The notes under the pieces: generated by a model
What the model was told of the DNA's origin: nothing
Databases searched by the model: none
Seen by the model: the letters and a program-made list of their open reading frames with translations, nothing else
Shown: in pieces, positions 21,440-32,454 of the stretch
How the letters are laid out: each line of letters starts with the position of its first letter
Numbering within the stretch: the stretch's first letter is position 1
NCBI GenBank assembly: GCA_002633005.1
Contig: NMRA01001008.1
Location: forward strand, 2,943-66,942
Source of the DNA: Phoronis australis
Lineage: Eukaryota > Phoronida > Phoronidae
Length of the DNA: 64,000 bases
Reading direction: 5' to 3'
Program-made: the position numbers and the translations under genes

Positions 21440-21486
21440 ATATATGTACTTATGTACTTATGTATGTATGTATGTATGAATGTATT
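21440..21486. repeat. (TATG)n-type microsatellite
   Basis: Imperfect tandem TATG/TACT units: gtacttatgtacttatgtatg and onward. Confidence 0.85.
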
Positions 21487-21609
21487 TAATATTGCGTATA
21501 TTTGTTGGTGATCTATTAAGGTTCATTTGTAAGAAATTTGAAAAAAATCGATACATCTGTTGCTAAGAAACTACTTGTCAAAAAGTGGGTAACTTCTTGG
21601 AACACATGA

Positions 21610-21672
21610 TGTATACACACACCGCACGCACAAACACACATGTACACGCGTGCAAACGCACATTCACACACA
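21610..21672. repeat. Degenerate (CA)n tract
   Basis: atacacacaccgcacgcac, followed by CACACA blocks interrupted by TG and CG. Confidence 0.8.
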
Positions 21673-21686
21673 AAATGGCATGCAAG

Positions 21687-21960
21687 CTATGTTGGTTTTA
21701 AACAACTGGTGCAAAAAGTGGAAATCGGCTGTAAACATGACAAAAACTAACGTTGTCCATTTTCGAGCTAAGTCTATGCCTAGAAGCAACTTATTTTAAA
21801 CAGTGTCATTAGTTATAAATCCTCATATAAATATTTAGGCTGTATTCTGGGTCAACACCTTGACTTAAAAGAAAATTTGAATACGTCTTATCTGAAGCTT
21901 CTGGTAGAGCGTTAGTGAAGATATGTTCAACAAAAATTTAGGATTCGAAAGACGGTATAA
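21687..21960 (+). pseudogene. Non-LTR reverse transcriptase fragment, decayed
   Basis: The plus strand reads LNNWCKKWKSAVNMTKTNVV then HFR, the conserved stretch that follows the YxDD box in non-LTR reverse transcriptases (W ... W ... VN ... KT ... F). Next, in a shifted frame, comes YKYLGCILGQHLDLKENL, the 'YLG' block. Further on 'KNLGF' resembles the following conserved segment. Stops and frameshifts show it is dead. The catalytic palm is missing, so the clade cannot be set. Confidence 0.72.
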
Positions 21961-23634
21961 GTGAGAGCAGGAAGTATCAACAACCTGACAACCTGAAATT
22001 TTGCTACGGCGCAAGGACCCAATGTGCATAGGCCCCAAAAAAGACTGCGGTTGGCGTTAACCAAGAAATCCAACTCAGTTGGACAGACCAAAAAAGGAGA
22101 ATAGACGACGTGCGAAAGTTTGTCAAGATGTAAAATCAAATCAAGTAACATCGCTGAATGCTTAACGCTTTCTGTTGTGTTCTGTCTATGGCACGCTACT
22201 ATAGAAACAATTTGAAGTTAATAGGACGACGGACATCCAAGCTGCAGCGAGCCGGAAACCCTCCACCGTACATAGGTGGTGTGCGGAATCGTCTTGTCCT
22301 CCTCATATACGTAGAGGGATAACACGGTTTTGAAAGTTGTCACTCGTGCATTGTACACAAAAAGACGAACGTAGATGAAAACCAAACGAGAACATTTGGG
22401 TCTCTGTGGAAGGCACAATTTGAGGCTGGAGGCTGGTTGTGGACTAAGGACACAGAGCAATGTTTCCGACTCATCTCGCAATGTCCAACTTGAGACCAGG
22501 TATGGTCTTGTGGTCAGATAAAATGAAGGAGGTAATGCTGTTGTCGAGTTCACAGTCCCTTGTAGTGGTAAACAAAAACTGAATGGTAAATTTCAAGGAA
22601 ACCAGGAATGCATCGATAAAGAATAGCTTTTGCCACAGCCTTTCTCTAAACAGTTGAAGTAGGATGCAGAGAATTAACCTATCGCCAGGATTTTGAGTGA
22701 CGGCTTAACTGACCATTTAGAAACACCTTCGTTTCCAAGCCGCCATTTTACCCAACAAACAACACGTTGCCGGGTAAAACTTTGTTTGTCGAAATTACGC
22801 TAGGGGCGGAGGTTGCGATAGGTCAATTTGCATCAAGAAGCACAAAGAGGTTTCATATAGCACGTTGAGACGAAAGAGATAGGGGATACAATGGAATATT
22901 CCGCATGGTTTGAGCATCGTTGTCAACAGATGTGACCCGTATGCTAAATGCCGATAACGGATTAATAACAATACTTTTGTGATTTTGTTACGTGACTTCC
23001 AGTCCCACTTCCGTAGCGTTCTTCATCGAGACTTGTCTTGGTCACCAGTTTGATTACGTTAACTAACAGCAAGGCTACAGCAGACACCGCCCTTGCATGT
23101 TTTTGAAATTGATATTGGGCATTTGTGCCTCTACACAAGAGTGCGGGTCATTCTGAACTTACGAGAGTACTCTGAAGAAGACAGATTGAAAAAGTCTGTT
23201 CAACAGCAGTTGTATTAAATTATTAGTGAGCAATTGTTGACACTCTGCCGCTTTGATACCCAAAATGTGCACCCACCTCTTCAGGGATTCACAAGGAACA
23301 GGTGACCACGTTTGGCTTAAAGCAACAGTTGCCTTTCTTTGAACACAGCTCAAAAATTGTACACGGTGCTGTCCAGTAGTATGAAACAAGTCATGCTCAT
23401 TTTGTTTTTGAAGATCTGTTAACAAAAAGTGTTTATTTCATCAAAACATTAAGTTATGGAGAAACTTCTACTAAAAGAAGTCCCACTTAGAAATGGAAAT
23501 TTAAGAAAAGATAGGAACCGTCGAAATATCTCCAAAAAGACGGAATAATGGGAAGGTGAGGTAGGAATAGTAGATATAGCACCTCATAAATGACCGTTTC
23601 ACGGTTCGTGATTTGTGGAAGATCCGTTCTCCGT
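21961..23634. other. Unassigned sequence upstream of the TAGTCGG element
   Basis: Minus-strand ORFs (22218-22553 of 111 codons; 23159-23425 of 88 codons) have no recognisable motif, good start or splice context. No RNA gene or repeat signature was seen. Confidence 0.35.
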
Positions 23635-24339
23635 AGATAGTCGGTGGGCCAGATTTTGTAGGGCCTCTAGGAAATGGCTTTTGTGAGTACTTTAGGGGGC
23701 AATTTTATTTTGATGTTTTTTAATTCATTTATAAGAGTGTTTTCAAAATCTAAAAAGTTCCCACATATAAAGTTGCACATTTTTGAGAAATTTGAGTTTG
23801 AAGTTAGCTAATAATCACCAAAGAGCTTAGTAAACTTATATTTGTAAAAACAACAGTTTTGGTGACTTTTTTGTAAAACAAGTAATATGGTCCCATCAGT
23901 GCCATTGTATTGAACACTATTACACTCACATTACATGTTTTACTATTGTAAATTAATTGTAAACAATGAAATGTAAAGAGACACCTAGTGGCAAAAATGC
24001 AAACTAAGTCTGAATATTACTAGGAAGTTATTTTGACATTGCCAGGCAACAAAAATAACACAAAACACTTGAGACTGGGCAAAATTTGTACCTCAATGGC
24101 TAAAACACTGACTAATGGTGTAAAATACAGCTTGTTTGCATAATACACCAGAAATACGTTATAGTGCAAAAACAATATAGTTGAATGATCTCTGTGAATG
24201 TGCACAAAGACTGTATGAAAATAATAGATTATTCTGACAGCGTTTATCAAGCAGTATGAGACAAATACATGACAATGATCAAAGTATGTACTTTCTATGA
24301 CTTAATCAACAAATAAAATTAACTTTTTAATACAAAAAA

Positions 24340-24847
24340 NNNNNNNNNNNNNNNNNNNNNNNNNNNNNNNNNNNNNNNNNNNNNNNNNNNNNNNNNNNNN
24401 NNNNNNNNNNNNNNNNNNNNNNNNNNNNNNNNNNNNNNNNNNNNNNNNNNNNNNNNNNNNNNNNNNNNNNNNNNNNNNNNNNNNNNNNNNNNNNNNNNNN
24501 NNNNNNNNNNNNNNNNNNNNNNNNNNNNNNNNNNNNNNNNNNNNNNNNNNNNNNNNNNNNNNNNNNNNNNNNNNNNNNNNNNNNNNNNNNNNNNNNNNNN
24601 NNNNNNNNNNNNNNNNNNNNNNNNNNNNNNNNNNNNNNNNNNNNNNNNNNNNNNNNNNNNNNNNNNNNNNNNNNNNNNNNNNNNNNNNNNNNNNNNNNNN
24701 NNNNNNNNNNNNNNNNNNNNNNNNNNNNNNNNNNNNNNNNNNNNNNNNNNNNNNNNNNNNNNNNNNNNNNNNNNNNNNNNNNNNNNNNNNNNNNNNNNNN
24801 NNNNNNNNNNNNNNNNNNNNNNNNNNNNNNNNNNNNNNNNNNNNNNN
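24340..24847. other. Assembly gap (Ns)
   Basis: A run of 508 Ns, inside the non-LTR element in copy 1. Open frames drawn across it are meaningless. Most of the element's ORF2 must lie here or be missing; 508 bp is too short for a full reverse transcriptase, so the gap size may be arbitrary or the copy truncated. Confidence 0.98.
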
Positions 24848-25161
24848 GTAATTGAGACTCGATTTTCAATAAGTAATTCGATGACAACAAGGTTTCCTTT
24901 ATCATCAAGATGGATTTTACCAACTTCACATTCAAAGTTATTATTTAGCAATATGCAGACACCTCTCGATTCTCTTGTTCCAGGGCTCATGAAAACATCA
25001 TATCCCCACTGGGCTCTAATAACAGAAATTTCTGATTCAATAAAATGAGTTTCTTGCAAGCAATAAATACTACAACACTTCCGTCTCAAAAATTCAAAGA
25101 CGTCCTTTCTCTTAATTGTGTCCCTTAGCCCTCTGCAGTTTAAAGATAAGATACTAACCAT
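24848..25161 (-). CDS. Non-LTR ORF2 N-terminus, AP-like endonuclease, cut by gap
   Basis: Likely start at MVSILSLNCRG (25161); an upstream in-frame ATG is at 25197. Motifs in order: LSLNCRGLRD (the metal-site Asn near the N-terminus), YCLQETHF (catalytic Glu) and GVCILLNNNFE, as in apurinic-like endonucleases of L1/Tx1 elements. This domain nicks the target DNA to prime reverse transcription. The frame is open to the Ns. The reverse transcriptase is not visible. Confidence 0.85.
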
Positions 25162-25685
25162 GTTCCGACAAAAGACATGACAAATCGGGTCTATCAATTA
25201 AAATACTTAGTGTGATGTATATAGAACGTACACAAGTTGGTGAATCAACAAAAATCTCGCCCAGAAATATGTAAGAAAACAAAAAGGGAGTGGCTAAAAT
25301 GTACTTCACCACCTCCATGATACACACTGGACATCAGCTAAGACGATACCCGCATTCATAGACCTGTGTTGATATGCAAATCAGTTGTAGACACAATGAA
25401 AGACTCAACTGAATAGAACACTGCCCACATCAGTCAACTTTACATGCAGGTGTAATGGGCCGATGCCTAAAAACAAGCAAAGAAAGGACTGGCAATGCTC
25501 TATCTGTTACAGAGCCAAATCAATAGTTATCATACCATAGAAAAGAAACGAAAATCATACATACCGTCAGCAAAAAGCTGTGTAAGCATATCATATGAGC
25601 AATAAAGCAAACAATATTTTGCAGTCTTTTAATTAATGAAATTTTGGAAACACTATCTACACTCACACGCAGTCACTGGACTTGT

Positions 25686-26417
25686 TTAACCTGACGACTC
25701 TCGCAAGTACGCAGGAATGTCGTGAAAATTATCCACAGAATACGACTTACGATCAATATGAAGTGTGTCTCTGGTTAGGAAAACAGATTTTACTGAAGGA
25801 CACGCCTTTGCAGCTTTCAAAATCGGGATGAGCGGCTTTCTCCTCTGTACCATTAGCCAGGGGAGATCTTCATTCACAAAGAATTCTGTACCTTTGAAGT
25901 TCTTGCGCCCCGACCAAATTTTCTCTCTTTGTTCGAAAAAGGTGAATTTTGCAATTATTGCCCGAGGTTTTCCATTCTTTTTCACTCCTGTTCTATGCAC
26001 ACGCTCGAATGAGATGTCTGTTATGTTGAATAACGTTTTCAAAACGGAGCATAACTTTTCTTTACAGGACTCCCCATCGCTTTCTTGTATGCCACCGAAT
26101 CTAAGGTTTGAACGGCGTGATTGAAACTCGATATTACATAGTTGTTTATTCAGCTTTTCATTTTCCTCCGTCAGCGCCCTTATATTTTTTTCATTGTTTT
26201 TAGAACGTTCGCTACTTTCCTCCGCCAATGAGTGAGTTATTGCAATAGAATTCTTGATTTCCGACAGAGTTGAGCTCATACCTGCTAACTGTTCTTTGAT
26301 AGATGAAAGCCAGGCGGGCTCTGTCTCGGGTACGGTACGAGTTTCGCTAATCATTGAAACTGACCTCGTAGCTACAGAATAATCAGCGATAGTCTTCTTC
26401 AGTTTGGAGCGACCCAT
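25686..26417 (-). CDS. Non-LTR ORF1 protein, RNA-binding chaperone
   Basis: The 243-residue ORF is intact from ATG to stop. The basic N-terminus MGRSKLKK is followed by a coiled-coil region (about residues 45-95, with LTEENEKLNKQL). An RRM-like core (about 96-185) starts SRRSNLRFGGIQESDGESC, the 'NLR-(F/I)-x-G-(I/L)' signature of L1-type ORF1 proteins, and contains FERVHRTG and KPRAIIAKF. The C-terminal domain has FVNEDLPWLMVQRRK. In this family ORF1p trimerises, coats the element RNA and supports target-primed reverse transcription. The intact frame suggests a recent insertion. Confidence 0.88.
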   Translation of the reverse strand: MGRSKLKKTIADYSVATRSVSMISETRTVPETEPAWLSSIKEQLAGMSSTLSEIKNSIAITHSLAEESSERSKNNEKNIRALTEENEKLNKQLCNIEFQSRRSNLRFGGIQESDGESCKEKLCSVLKTLFNITDISFERVHRTGVKKNGKPRAIIAKFTFFEQREKIWSGRKNFKGTEFFVNEDLPWLMVQRRKPLIPILKAAKACPSVKSVFLTRDTLHIDRKSYSVDNFHDIPAYLRESSG

Positions 26418-26582
26418 CTTTCAAAAACGTGCAAGCAGAAATACAACTACGGTATGAGAAATTTGAATTTCGCGGGGCGTCTCAGCAGAGCTCCTCAAAA
26501 CACGTCTTCTCGCTCCGCCATTTTAACCGGCCGTCCACTTTCGTATCTCTTAGTCGGGCACAAACTACAACAGTGAGTAACT

Positions 26583-26908
26583 TCAACAATATTTCTTAAG
26601 GTTGCCAGTCCAAAAAACTTCATGCACACCAGCTTTCTGAAGAACAGCTTCAAAGTCTTGCTTCAGTTTTGAAAGGCAAATGGCATCTCCTTGTGTTGAA
26701 AGCTTCAATTCAATGAACTCCAAACAAAACTGTACAAAAACATCTCTGAAAACTGTGAATTCGTCACTCTTCAAAATCGTTGTCTTTCTACTTTTTATAG
26801 CATGATGATCTGTGGTACTTGGCTTCTTAGACAGAAGGACTTTATCTTTGAATTTCATTTGCATATTCAGGGTTTTGGACTGAGCTGTTGCTTGCGATAC
26901 AAGTCCAA
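26583..26908 (-). CDS. Exon-like ORF in TAGTCGG copy 1, unknown
   Basis: After an acceptor (ccgggttttgttcag in effect, AG at 26910-26909) the minus strand reads VGLVSQATAQSKTLNMQMKF ... and then KSDEFTVFRDVFVQFCLEFI. It ends EVFWTGNLKKYC and stops at 26583. Composition is convincingly protein-like. It lies between the non-LTR element and the conserved right part of the transposon, so it may be an exon of the transposon's own protein. No family is recognised. Absent from copy 2. Confidence 0.42.
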
Positions 26909-26987
26909 CTGAACAAAACCCGAACTGTTAACACTAATTTAACATTCAACTATGAATGAGTTGGCATGCAACTTTTTCAGACGGACT

Positions 26988-27834
26988 CAGTGACGGATCT
27001 AGGATATCACAAAGGGGGGCTCAAGTTTTTGTCCGGCTGTAAGCATTTGCGCAAACCGAACTACGATTGTAGATGCGCATAGCACCGAAGTGGGGGGAGG
27101 GCGGGAGGGGGGTTTGCCCCCGCCCAAGAAATTTTTCTGTTTTTACCTTAAAAAATCAAGCACTTTCCTTGACTACTAATCTCTTTCTAAGAGACCTACT
27201 TATTTATGGTCCATAACCTACTTCTATTTGTAATGCTTATTACAAGTTTTATATTCTGTGCCATCAATTCTTAACAAATTTGTCGTATTTAAAATAGACT
27301 TCAAATGCCCAAAAGACCAAATCCGTTTTTCGTGTTGACAATAATGACGGGATTGCTTTGGAAATCGTCTTAAGATAAGGTTTGACAAGGAGAGTATTGC
27401 GAGTTTCTGAGTGATTCACTAAGTCTTCGATTAAAATTCACATCTTACCAGCAACTTCTGTTTTTTCATCGTCACTCAGGTTCCATTTTCTTTAAAAAAT
27501 GAAGTAAATTTTCTTGATTGCACAGTGGAGCAGACGAAGGAAACGGAGTCGTATTGTGCAGCGCCACGGCCGGTCGCCTGGGATATCGCGGGAGAGTCTA
27601 TACTTAGCCATAGTTCCGTTACGAATGCGCCGCGTTCCGAATGTGACACTTGAAATTGGGTTTGAGCCCCCCCCACACTAAAACTGCACACATTTATATC
27701 TTTTTTCATCCGTATAATGTTAATTACCGGGGTTAATTAATAAACTCAACATTTCCCTACGCTCTTACTGTTTTATTTTTTTGAGGCAGCCAAGGGGGGG
27801 CCGGGCCCCCTGCCTTCCCCCCTAAATCCGCCTA
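26988..27834. mobile_element. Nested element inserted in TAGTCGG copy 1
   Basis: The left end reads CAGTGACGGATCTAGG. The right end in reverse complement reads CATAGGCGGATTTAGG, followed by G-runs on both sides. GACT flanks it left and right. The paralogous site in copy 2 (near 43103-43116) reads cagacgggcttatcagg without the insert, so the boundaries are confirmed by an empty site. The termini resemble the G-rich element at 3010-3307. A 77-codon minus ORF (27476-27709) inside is not recognised. Confidence 0.85.
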
Positions 27835-29350
27835 TGTGACTTATCAGGAAGTGATCCACCACCAGCCTATCAAATTTACATGCCGTCTGATCTCTAGCCT
27901 ATTAATGTTGACCGTCTAATAATTAGATCAGTTGATGCAACTGAAAATAAATCAGCTGATATATCAATGCAGTGATTGAGATTTATTTTTTTTAAATCAG
28001 ATGATCAAGCCATAGTCAATCGATTTGCACTTAAGATAATCGACGTTTGACGAAATTTACAGTGGCTTCCATCGTCCTCAAATTTCGACAGCGACAATGG
28101 CCACTTAGGCACTTTAATTTAATTGTCATTGCAGCTATCTAAGTAATTAATGTTTACAAAAATTGAGACTACGGAAGGGGATGACGGCCACTTGGGCATG
28201 TTGTTTGCAACCATCTACTCCATTTAACCTTGTCAAAATTTTTTGACTTAAAGTGCTTTAAAATCACACCCACAGTATAACGCCATAGGATTATCCCTTA
28301 GCGCAAGCAGTGTCGATGTGGCAACTGAATGGAGTGTTCGAAAAACAGGATTGCAGGGGTATTTGTTTAAACTGGGAACAAATGAAAACATTAACGACCT
28401 GCTCAGAGGCATCTCTCTACGCGTACTTCTAAACTTATAGAAACATAATTTGCCGAAAAGTATCCGGCATATGGAGTACCTACGGTATGATCATCGTCTC
28501 TACTGGGTCAGCAGTATTGTTTAAGGCCTAGGCAGCCAAAGGGCTGAACAAGTTAAAAAAACAACTGGTGATAACACTAAAACACATGGAAAACACCAAG
28601 ATTTTTCAAGAACACGCACCTGTTTTTGAAAGCTATACTTCTTTCTCTTTCTTGAAATGTGGCCCATAATGTACTTTTCCTGCTAACAAATGATGCACTC
28701 ATGTTTCAGAATGTTCCTATTGTCTTCAAGTTAATTGGGTGTTTCAGATTTTGAAAGTATAATTGATTTTCTTGGGAAATCTTGGATAACATCTGTATCA
28801 CTTTCAGCAACTTCAGCTTTAGTACTACTGTTGGTGCATTGAAACGTTTCTCTGCTGTTCTATGTCCTTTCATTTTTTTGTTCTGACTCTTGGTCTTCTA
28901 GTCTACAGCACTCAGCAGTATACTGTGTAGGCTACCAGGACCTGCAGCTGTTTTCTGCACAAACGTTTGTGACACCTCTTCTTTTTGATGTACTGATCTA
29001 AAGAGTTCCACAGTCAATCAGCTTTCGTCAGGAAGCTTTCCTAAGCTTCTTTAGGCTCTGACATCACAATTTTGTGCTGTTTGATAAACCTTGAATTATA
29101 CGGGCATCACACTACATGGGAGCAGCCATATTGAAGTAACTAAGCACAACAATTCAATCTGGCTCTCTGATTTGTCAATTCAATAGAAAAGCGCCATCAA
29201 GTGGCAGGAATTTGCATCATATTTTGTTTAACAAAAACACCTTTTAAAAAAAATGTGCAAGTGGAGACGTGGGAACATTTTGGAATTTGATTTATAGGTA
29301 TATTATCTAGCCACATAGAAAAAACTAGGTTGCCCCCCCCCCTAAAGTAC
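27835..29350. other. Right body of TAGTCGG copy 1, non-coding
   Basis: Collinear with 43110-44650 in copy 2. No intact frame is shared between the copies, and both contain the same scattered stops. A duplicated motif 'atggccacttaggc' / 'acggccacttgggc' occurs near 28095 and 28185. Confidence 0.6.
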
Positions 29351-29392
29351 TCACAAGGATGAACGCTATGAGATCTGGCCCACCGACTAAGA

Positions 29393-30279
29393 GGCGAGAA
29401 TCCTTTAAAAACGCAATAACGCGTAAAACTTCGCGAGATATCGCCATGTATTACAACATTATTAGCGAGATTCTTGCTTCAACCGAAGTTGCCGTTGTCT
29501 GGAAACGTAGATGTGCTTTCTGTTTTCATTGGTTGGTTTCATTTGGATGTAAAGTGACGTATCCGTCTTTGTTCAAAAGGGAAGATAAGTTCCCAGGTTA
29601 CCTAGTTTGTCCAAACTGTCGGTTTTACACCTTTATACGATTTTATCGTTTGTGTCGTACTTGTAAGATTTCGTTTGTGTGAAATTTTGGTTAAATAAAT
29701 TAAATAAAACGTGACGTGAAGTTTAACGTTGGTCGACGGCAAAAATACACTCTACACCACATGCTGCTCCAATAGTGTGTCAAATTGACAAACTCATAGC
29801 GGATGACGCAACGAAGTACTGAAATATCAGTCCAATTTCTGTGCGAAAACTAGCTAATGGTACTGTACGGGCATTGGGTCAACTTACTATATTGCACGAT
29901 GTAGATAATGAAGCCACGCTTTATTTTCATCTATAATTTTGTAGATGTACAAATACATCAACAGCGGCTACAACAACGAACCAGACAGTGAGAAGCCGGA
30001 CTGGAAGACGTTTTACTGGGGAGCCTAGTATCCCGCGCTCCTTCGTGTCAAACAGACATGGGATCCTGACAACACGTTCACCTGTCTACATTGCGTGGGC
30101 TCTGACCTTGTCTGAAACTGACTGTTATGAATTGTGGCTGGAAACAGAACCATTAGATCATATCTTGGTTACTGTCGCTTTCTATCCCAATCAGCAAAAA
30201 CGGATACAATTTCAAACATAACAGTGAAAGTTTTTTTGTTCAAACGGCGCCCATGTCTTAGCTGTGAATAACTCCTGGA
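29393..30279. other. Intergenic; one exon-like 27-codon frame at 29945
   Basis: At 29945 an acceptor-like ttttgtag precedes MYKYINSGYNNEPDSEKPDW and then KTFYWGA and a stop (30028). Its composition is protein-like, but nothing joins it. The 107-codon plus ORF at 29359-29682 begins inside the transposon terminus and is not convincing. Confidence 0.22.
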
Positions 30280-31490
30280 AATTTATTACATGTGAAGAAT
30301 GTTGCCTTACATAAACAAGAGCAACACGGAGCTTTGAAATGGTCCCACGAATGCACCGCAAACGGTTTGATTCTTGGGATGTTTATTTGTATCATAAAGA
30401 TGGCCACTAGAAGGTCAAAATACGAAAATGTAACCGTTTCAATAACAAAAAGCTATTTACCACATTTTATGATAATCTGTCAAGGAAATACAGAGAAACA
30501 GAGGAAAATAGAAAAAATCAAATTGCCACTAGAAGTCACAGCGTTCATTGGATGCGTCTGAAAGTTGTAGTCTTCCGTTGTCAACTTCACATACATGTAG
30601 ATATAATTGCGTTACTTAATAAAAATCCTGCAGAGGGCTCATACAACTGTGGGTGTAAAAAAACTGACACTAAGAGGCGCCACAGTAATCAAAGCTGTTC
30701 GAAAATCATCATCAATTGTCATCTTCACACTAAGAACATATAAGCCAATGTTCACAATCATCCTAAGATGGAGCAAAATATGTCGACTCCGTCCGTAAAC
30801 GGAAAAATGTCATCGTTTCTTTAACAAAAAGATGTTCATCAAATTTCATGAAAATCCGTCAAGGAACTTCAGAGAAACAGAAGAAAACGGGAAAATGAGA
30901 TTGCCACTAGGGATCCGTCATTAAGCTGTCGTTTTCCGTTGACAACTTCATATAAATACACGCGCTAAATTTAATAAAGATCCTGCAGCTAAAAAACAAA
31001 ACTGCCACTAGGAGGCGCCGCAGTAGTCAAAGTGGGAAAATCATCTGCAATCCTCCTCTTCATGGTAAGAACAAACGTGCCAATTTTCATAATTATACTC
31101 CGAGTGGTTTGGGTGATAGAGGGGCGGACGCCAAAAATACACTCGAGAATAGTAAATAATGATCAATAGATGGCGCAACATGCCTCAAACCCATCCGAAA
31201 ACGGAAGGATAGCGTCATCTCATTAATAGATGCCTGTGGGCCAAATTTCATGAAAACTGGTTTGAAGATACAGAGACAAACGTGAAAAACTAAAATTGCC
31301 ACTGAGAGGCACAGCAGTAGTCGGGTCGGTCCGAAACTCGTCGGCCTCTGTCGTCAACCCGGAACACACCTGCCAAATTTCAGTAAGATCCTGCAAGGGG
31401 TTTAAGACTGCCGCGGACGCCCGGCTGAAGCCCAGACAAAGATGACGGCAGTAGGCACCTACATATAAATATGTGGGCGCATAAAAAGGA
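30280..31490 (+). repeat. Diverged tandem repeats of about 370-400 bp
   Basis: At least three degenerate units share the phrase series 'aatttcatgaaaatccgtcaag', 'cagagaaacag', 'attgccactaggaggcgccgcagtagtc', 'ttcgaaaatcatc', 'cttcacactaagaac' and 'gggtgatagaggggcggacgcc', near 30470-30680, 30850-31040 and 31235-31330. The array ends in a palindromic tacatataaatatgt near 31460. The same family recurs at 51440-53230. No ORF is maintained, so it is non-coding repeat DNA. Confidence 0.8.
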
Positions 31491-32289
31491 CACTAACACT
31501 CTTCTGGTGATTTCAATGCATAGGCGTCTCACTTGAGTGACAAAACGGGATTCAGAGCAGTAACAACACACTGTTTCACAGAATGGATATCATGATTATT
31601 GGTGGGTGTGTAGTGAGGAAAAGAGTTGCCATTTGGTAATTGCGCTTTAAAAATCACAATGAAGTGGATAAAAAAGAAGAACGGTACATAAGCAAATTTA
31701 GCTGTATGAGGATCTTTGATGGAGTGGGTGTTCGAAACTTAATATAAATGATCAGTGCCTAAGTTGAACGTGAATCGCATTATTTTTCGGTTTTCAAAAC
31801 AGACAAATCCAGTAAACGGTGAGTGTAAGGACATTTTGCATGAACGGTAAGTGGCTGAAACGACTTCTTTATCGGATGGTTTCGATAACGACAATAACAT
31901 GAAAATACATGTAAACCTGATGGAATGCTTTCAGAAGAGTAAATTTCGCGGATGATCCGCTATCGAATAACGCAGCGCAACAGTCAACCAATACCAATCC
32001 ATGTCGTCTTGGTTCTGCCAAAGACAGTATTGATGTTAAATCCAATAATGCAGCCTCTCAAATACTATCATTGCAGCATGCAAATATTGATTGATCGAAC
32101 CCGTGGCATGAGGCAACTCCGGTACTTACATTTGGGTTTTGTTACACCAACGCCTGAGCGAGCTTGAACCAAACTGTGACTAACGCGTCCTAATGTATTC
32201 ACAACTTAGTGCGCGTGGCTTAGCCACTCTGACGAAGAAAATATATTCTCTAGTTTCTCTCATAACCCATCGATTTTAACAAGTCGAAG
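31491..32289. other. Unassigned sequence
   Basis: A 71-codon plus ORF (31952-32167) lacks motifs. No RNA gene or repeat was recognised. Confidence 0.35.
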
Positions 32290-32454
32290 ATGGCTAGTCT
32301 TTACTTTTCAGGTTTGGAAACGGTAACATTGATCGTATGTCTTACTTGTTGTTTCCTTTTGCACTTTGGAACTCGAACGCTAAACAGGAATGTTGGCTTA
32401 CGAACGGAATTACATGTATCGTGTTCAATACGCTTTTGGCCAAGACCATGAATA
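32290..32454 (+). CDS. 54-codon ORF with N-terminal membrane anchor
   Basis: It starts MASLYFSGLETVTLIVCLTC, continues CFLLHFGTRTLNRN and stops at 32452-32454. A single hydrophobic helix after a short neutral start, followed by Arg residues, is the layout of a signal-anchor (as in many microsomal enzymes) or of an exon 1. No donor was settled. It is the first of three short signal- or anchor-type ORFs within 1.2 kb. Confidence 0.3.

Larger units (their letters stand above)
24340..26530 (-). mobile_element. Non-LTR retrotransposon (L1/Tx1-like), 5' part
   Basis: Minus-strand order is a 5' leader (about 26530-26418), ORF1 (26417-25686), a non-coding spacer, then the start of ORF2 with an AP-type endonuclease (25161-24848), cut by the gap. 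This is the usual two-ORF layout. The 5' boundary near 26530 is inferred from where the leader stops. It lies within copy 1 of the TAGTCGG transposon and is absent from copy 2. Confidence 0.82.
23638..29389. mobile_element. DNA transposon with TAGTCGGTGGG termini, copy 1
   Basis: The element begins TAGTCGGTGGGCCAGAT, and its right end in reverse complement begins with the same 17 bases. A second matched inner block (TTGTGAGTACTTTAGGGGG) lies 20-30 bp further in at both ends. It is flanked by AGA on both sides (23635-23637 and 29390-29392), a 3-bp target duplication. The terminal regions 23638-24338 and 26950-29389 closely match copy 2 at 41931-44669. The interior holds a non-LTR element, a nested smaller element and an exon-like ORF. 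Several superfamilies make 3-bp duplications; none is assigned. Confidence 0.88.

Noticed and set aside
24319-25197. 292-codon ORF across the N gap
   Set aside because: Most of its length is unknown residues from the assembly gap. Only the endonuclease part up to 24848 is real.
29359-29682. 107-codon plus ORF starting in the transposon terminus
   Set aside because: Its ATG lies inside the right terminal repeat of TAGTCGG copy 1, it crosses the target duplication, and no domain is visible beyond a few Cys.
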